Made by a program: the position numbers and the translations under genes. Below the pieces are notes generated by a model. It had not been told where the DNA came from. It worked only from the letters and a program-made list of their open reading frames with translations, and searched no databases. This document shows positions 21,288 through 22,207 of a DNA stretch of 22,207 bases, in pieces (within the stretch, counting starts at the first letter, position 1; each line of letters starts with the position of its first letter). This stretch comes from Prevotellaceae bacterium UBA1710 (lineage in GTDB: Bacteria; Bacteroidota; Bacteroidia; Bacteroidales; Bacteroidaceae), in NCBI GenBank assembly GCA_002317355.1, contig DCJC01000031.1, forward strand, positions 1 to 22,207, read 5' to 3'.

Positions 21288-21309
21288 ACATCCGTTTTAG
21301 TTATTGACT

Positions 21310-21318
21310 GCAAATATA
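21310..21318 (-). promoter_or_regulatory. -7 box of the ATPase-DUF4435 pair
   Basis: The minus strand reads TATATTTGC, close to the start codon at 21287. Confidence 0.6.
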
Positions 21319-21372
21319 ATAATTATTTTTATAAAACGATAATTTTCATTCTTTTTTCTTGTTTTTTTTGCT

Positions 21373-21381
21373 TATCTTTGC
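21373..21381 (+). promoter_or_regulatory. -7 box of the nitroreductase gene
   Basis: TATCTTTGC after a T-rich stretch. Transcription would start near 21388, so the octamer array at 21392 lies at the very 5' end of the message. Confidence 0.65.
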
Positions 21382-21391
21382 CACGGGAAAG

Positions 21392-21487
21392 CGAAATCTC
21401 GAAAACCCGAACAACCGAAAACTCGAAGAATCGATAATTCGAAAATGCGGAATCTCGATAATTCGATTACCCGAAATCTCGAAAAAG
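21392..21487 (+). repeat. Twelve 8-bp units beginning CG(A) in a gene leader
   Basis: Twelve consecutive octamers, eleven starting CGA and one CGG, with five variable positions that are mostly A or T plus a C/T pair at the end (for example CGAAATCT, CGATAATT, CGATTACC). Three octamers occur more than once or nearly so. It fills the leader between promoter and start codon of the nitroreductase. Confidence 0.88.
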
Positions 21488-21521
21488 AATCAAAATCAAA
21501 AAATCAATAATAAAAACAACT

Positions 21522-22043
21522 ATGGATTTCAAAGATTTGGCGCAGATGCGTCGTAGCCACCGCAAGTTTACAGAGGAGCCAGTTAGCAAGGAAGACATCA
21601 AGCTCATCCTTCGTTCTGCCCTCATGTCACCAACATCAAAGGGCCAGCGTAACTGGAAATTTGTTGTAGTAGAGGATAAGGAGAAGATCGCTGCTCTCTC
21701 AACAGCCAAGGATCTCGGAGGACAGTTCCTCGCTTCTTCTGCTGTTTGTATCGCAGTTCTTGGCGACGAGGCAGAAAACGACTGCTGGATTGAGGATGGT
21801 AGTATCGCAGCTATCTCTATGCAGTATCAGGCAGAGGATCTCGGCCTCGGCTCTTGCTGGGCTCAGATGCGTGCCCGCGGACTTAAGGACGGCACTCCTG
21901 CCGATGTAGCCATCCGTTCTATCCTCTCTCTCCCAGAAAACATCTCTTGCCTCTGCATCCTCGGTTTCGGCCATAAGGCAGACGAGCGCAAGCCTCAGAA
22001 TGAGGATAAGCTCAAGTGGGAGAATGTGGAGTGGAAAGCCTAA
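21522..22043 (+). CDS. Nitroreductase-family flavoprotein
   Basis: A 173-aa protein of the short FMN-dependent nitroreductase family. The N-terminal FMN-phosphate motif RRSHRKF lies at residues 10-16, followed by SPTSKGQRNWKFVVVED (about 37-53) and the later GLGSCWAQM and ILGFGHKADE segments. Such enzymes use NAD(P)H to reduce nitro compounds, quinones or related substrates; the natural substrate is not predictable. It is monocistronic with its own promoter. The final codon and the stop (GCC TAA) fall within a dispersed repeat also present upstream of oadB. Confidence 0.9.
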   Translation: MDFKDLAQMRRSHRKFTEEPVSKEDIKLILRSALMSPTSKGQRNWKFVVVEDKEKIAALSTAKDLGGQFLASSAVCIAVLGDEAENDCWIEDGSIAAISMQYQAEDLGLGSCWAQMRARGLKDGTPADVAIRSILSLPENISCLCILGFGHKADERKPQNEDKLKWENVEWKA

Positions 22044-22104
22044 CCAAGCCTTTTCTCCTTACGTCGAAGGGTCTATCGACAAATCTCCCAAAGGGAAGGA
22101 TGTA
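22037..22104 (+). repeat. Dispersed repeat, second copy, at the end of nitroreductase
   Basis: It matches 16739-16806 from AGCCTAACCAAGCC through CAAAGGGAAGGATGTAT, then diverges. The right-hand inverted end of the first copy is absent here. It begins inside the nitroreductase C-terminal codons. Confidence 0.8.
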
Positions 22105-22106
22105 TT

Positions 22107-22125
22107 ATAACGTGAGTTCGACGAA
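22107..22125 (+). repeat. AACGTGAGTTC-family repeat
   Basis: ATAACGTGAGTTCGACGAA, the same sequence as the arms of the inverted repeat at 31-74. It directly abuts the preceding repeat. Nothing recognisable follows to the window end at 22207. Confidence 0.7.
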
Positions 22126-22207
22126 TTTCAAATATTTGGTATTCAGCAAAATAAGGGGGTTGGGATGTGCGAGCCCCGAAGTGGGCGACACCTAAAGAGG
22201 GCACTGA

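Overview
This is a chromosomal segment of a member of the Bacteroidales, most probably Prevotellaceae. Almost every real gene start has a Bacteroidetes-type -7 box (TAnnTTTG, usually TAnnTTTGC) a short way upstream. The gene families also fit: a NigD-like lipoprotein with an acidic export signal, a DUF4369-type thioredoxin lipoprotein relative, a three-subunit Na+-pumping decarboxylase, and a LemA/DUF3137 pair. The assignment rests on motifs, not on a database search.

Layout. 1-930: no convincing gene, with dispersed repeats at the very edge. 931-2956 (minus): two-gene operon of an FtsZ-family GTPase, without ftsA or the rest of a division cluster, followed after one base by an unrecognised 187-aa protein. 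3387-3686 (plus): an isolated transcription unit with a -7 box, a long collinear hairpin and a strong terminator, best read as an unassigned structured small RNA. 3707-4120 (plus): DNA-binding half of a WYL-type regulator without its WYL domain. 4310-5226 (minus): a ten-gene tRNA array (Ser-GCU, Arg-ACG, Ser-UGA, Gln-CUG, Phe-GAA, Tyr-GUA, His-GUG, Glu-UUC, Thr-UGU, Cys-GCA) behind one promoter with phased A-tracts upstream. Several of its tRNAs have unusual bases.

5394-9481 (minus) is accessory-looking: a hipB-hipA toxin-antitoxin operon, an ATPase_2/DUF234-type ATPase, and a small ssb-like gene with a single-base frameshift. Three near-identical UUCG-loop terminators punctuate it, and a duplicated 3' end of ssb flanks the ATPase. 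9482-11396 has no recognisable gene. It contains a near-perfect 36-bp-arm palindrome, about 400 bp of extremely A+T-rich DNA, then G-rich and short tandem repeats.

11397-15256: a periplasmic TlpA-like thioredoxin protein, the DUF3137-lemA pair, and a NigD-like surface lipoprotein, each with a good promoter and/or terminator. 15470-19060 (minus): oadG-oadA-oadB, a biotin-dependent Na+-translocating oxaloacetate decarboxylase, with a dispersed repeat between oadA and oadB. 19335-21287 (minus): an AAA_21-type ATPase followed by a DUF4435/TOPRIM-like protein, the domain pairing of the PARIS anti-phage system. A 7-bp tandem repeat lies 6 bp upstream of the second gene. 21522-22043 (plus): a short nitroreductase whose leader is twelve 8-bp units each starting with CG.

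Two themes recur. Intergenic space is filled with families of short dispersed repeats, two of which supply the last codons or the stop of a gene. Several tandem arrays sit at gene boundaries. The items most worth follow-up are the structured RNA at 3387-3686, the tRNA array, the divergent FtsZ operon, the terminator-bounded cassettes, and the CGA octamer leader.
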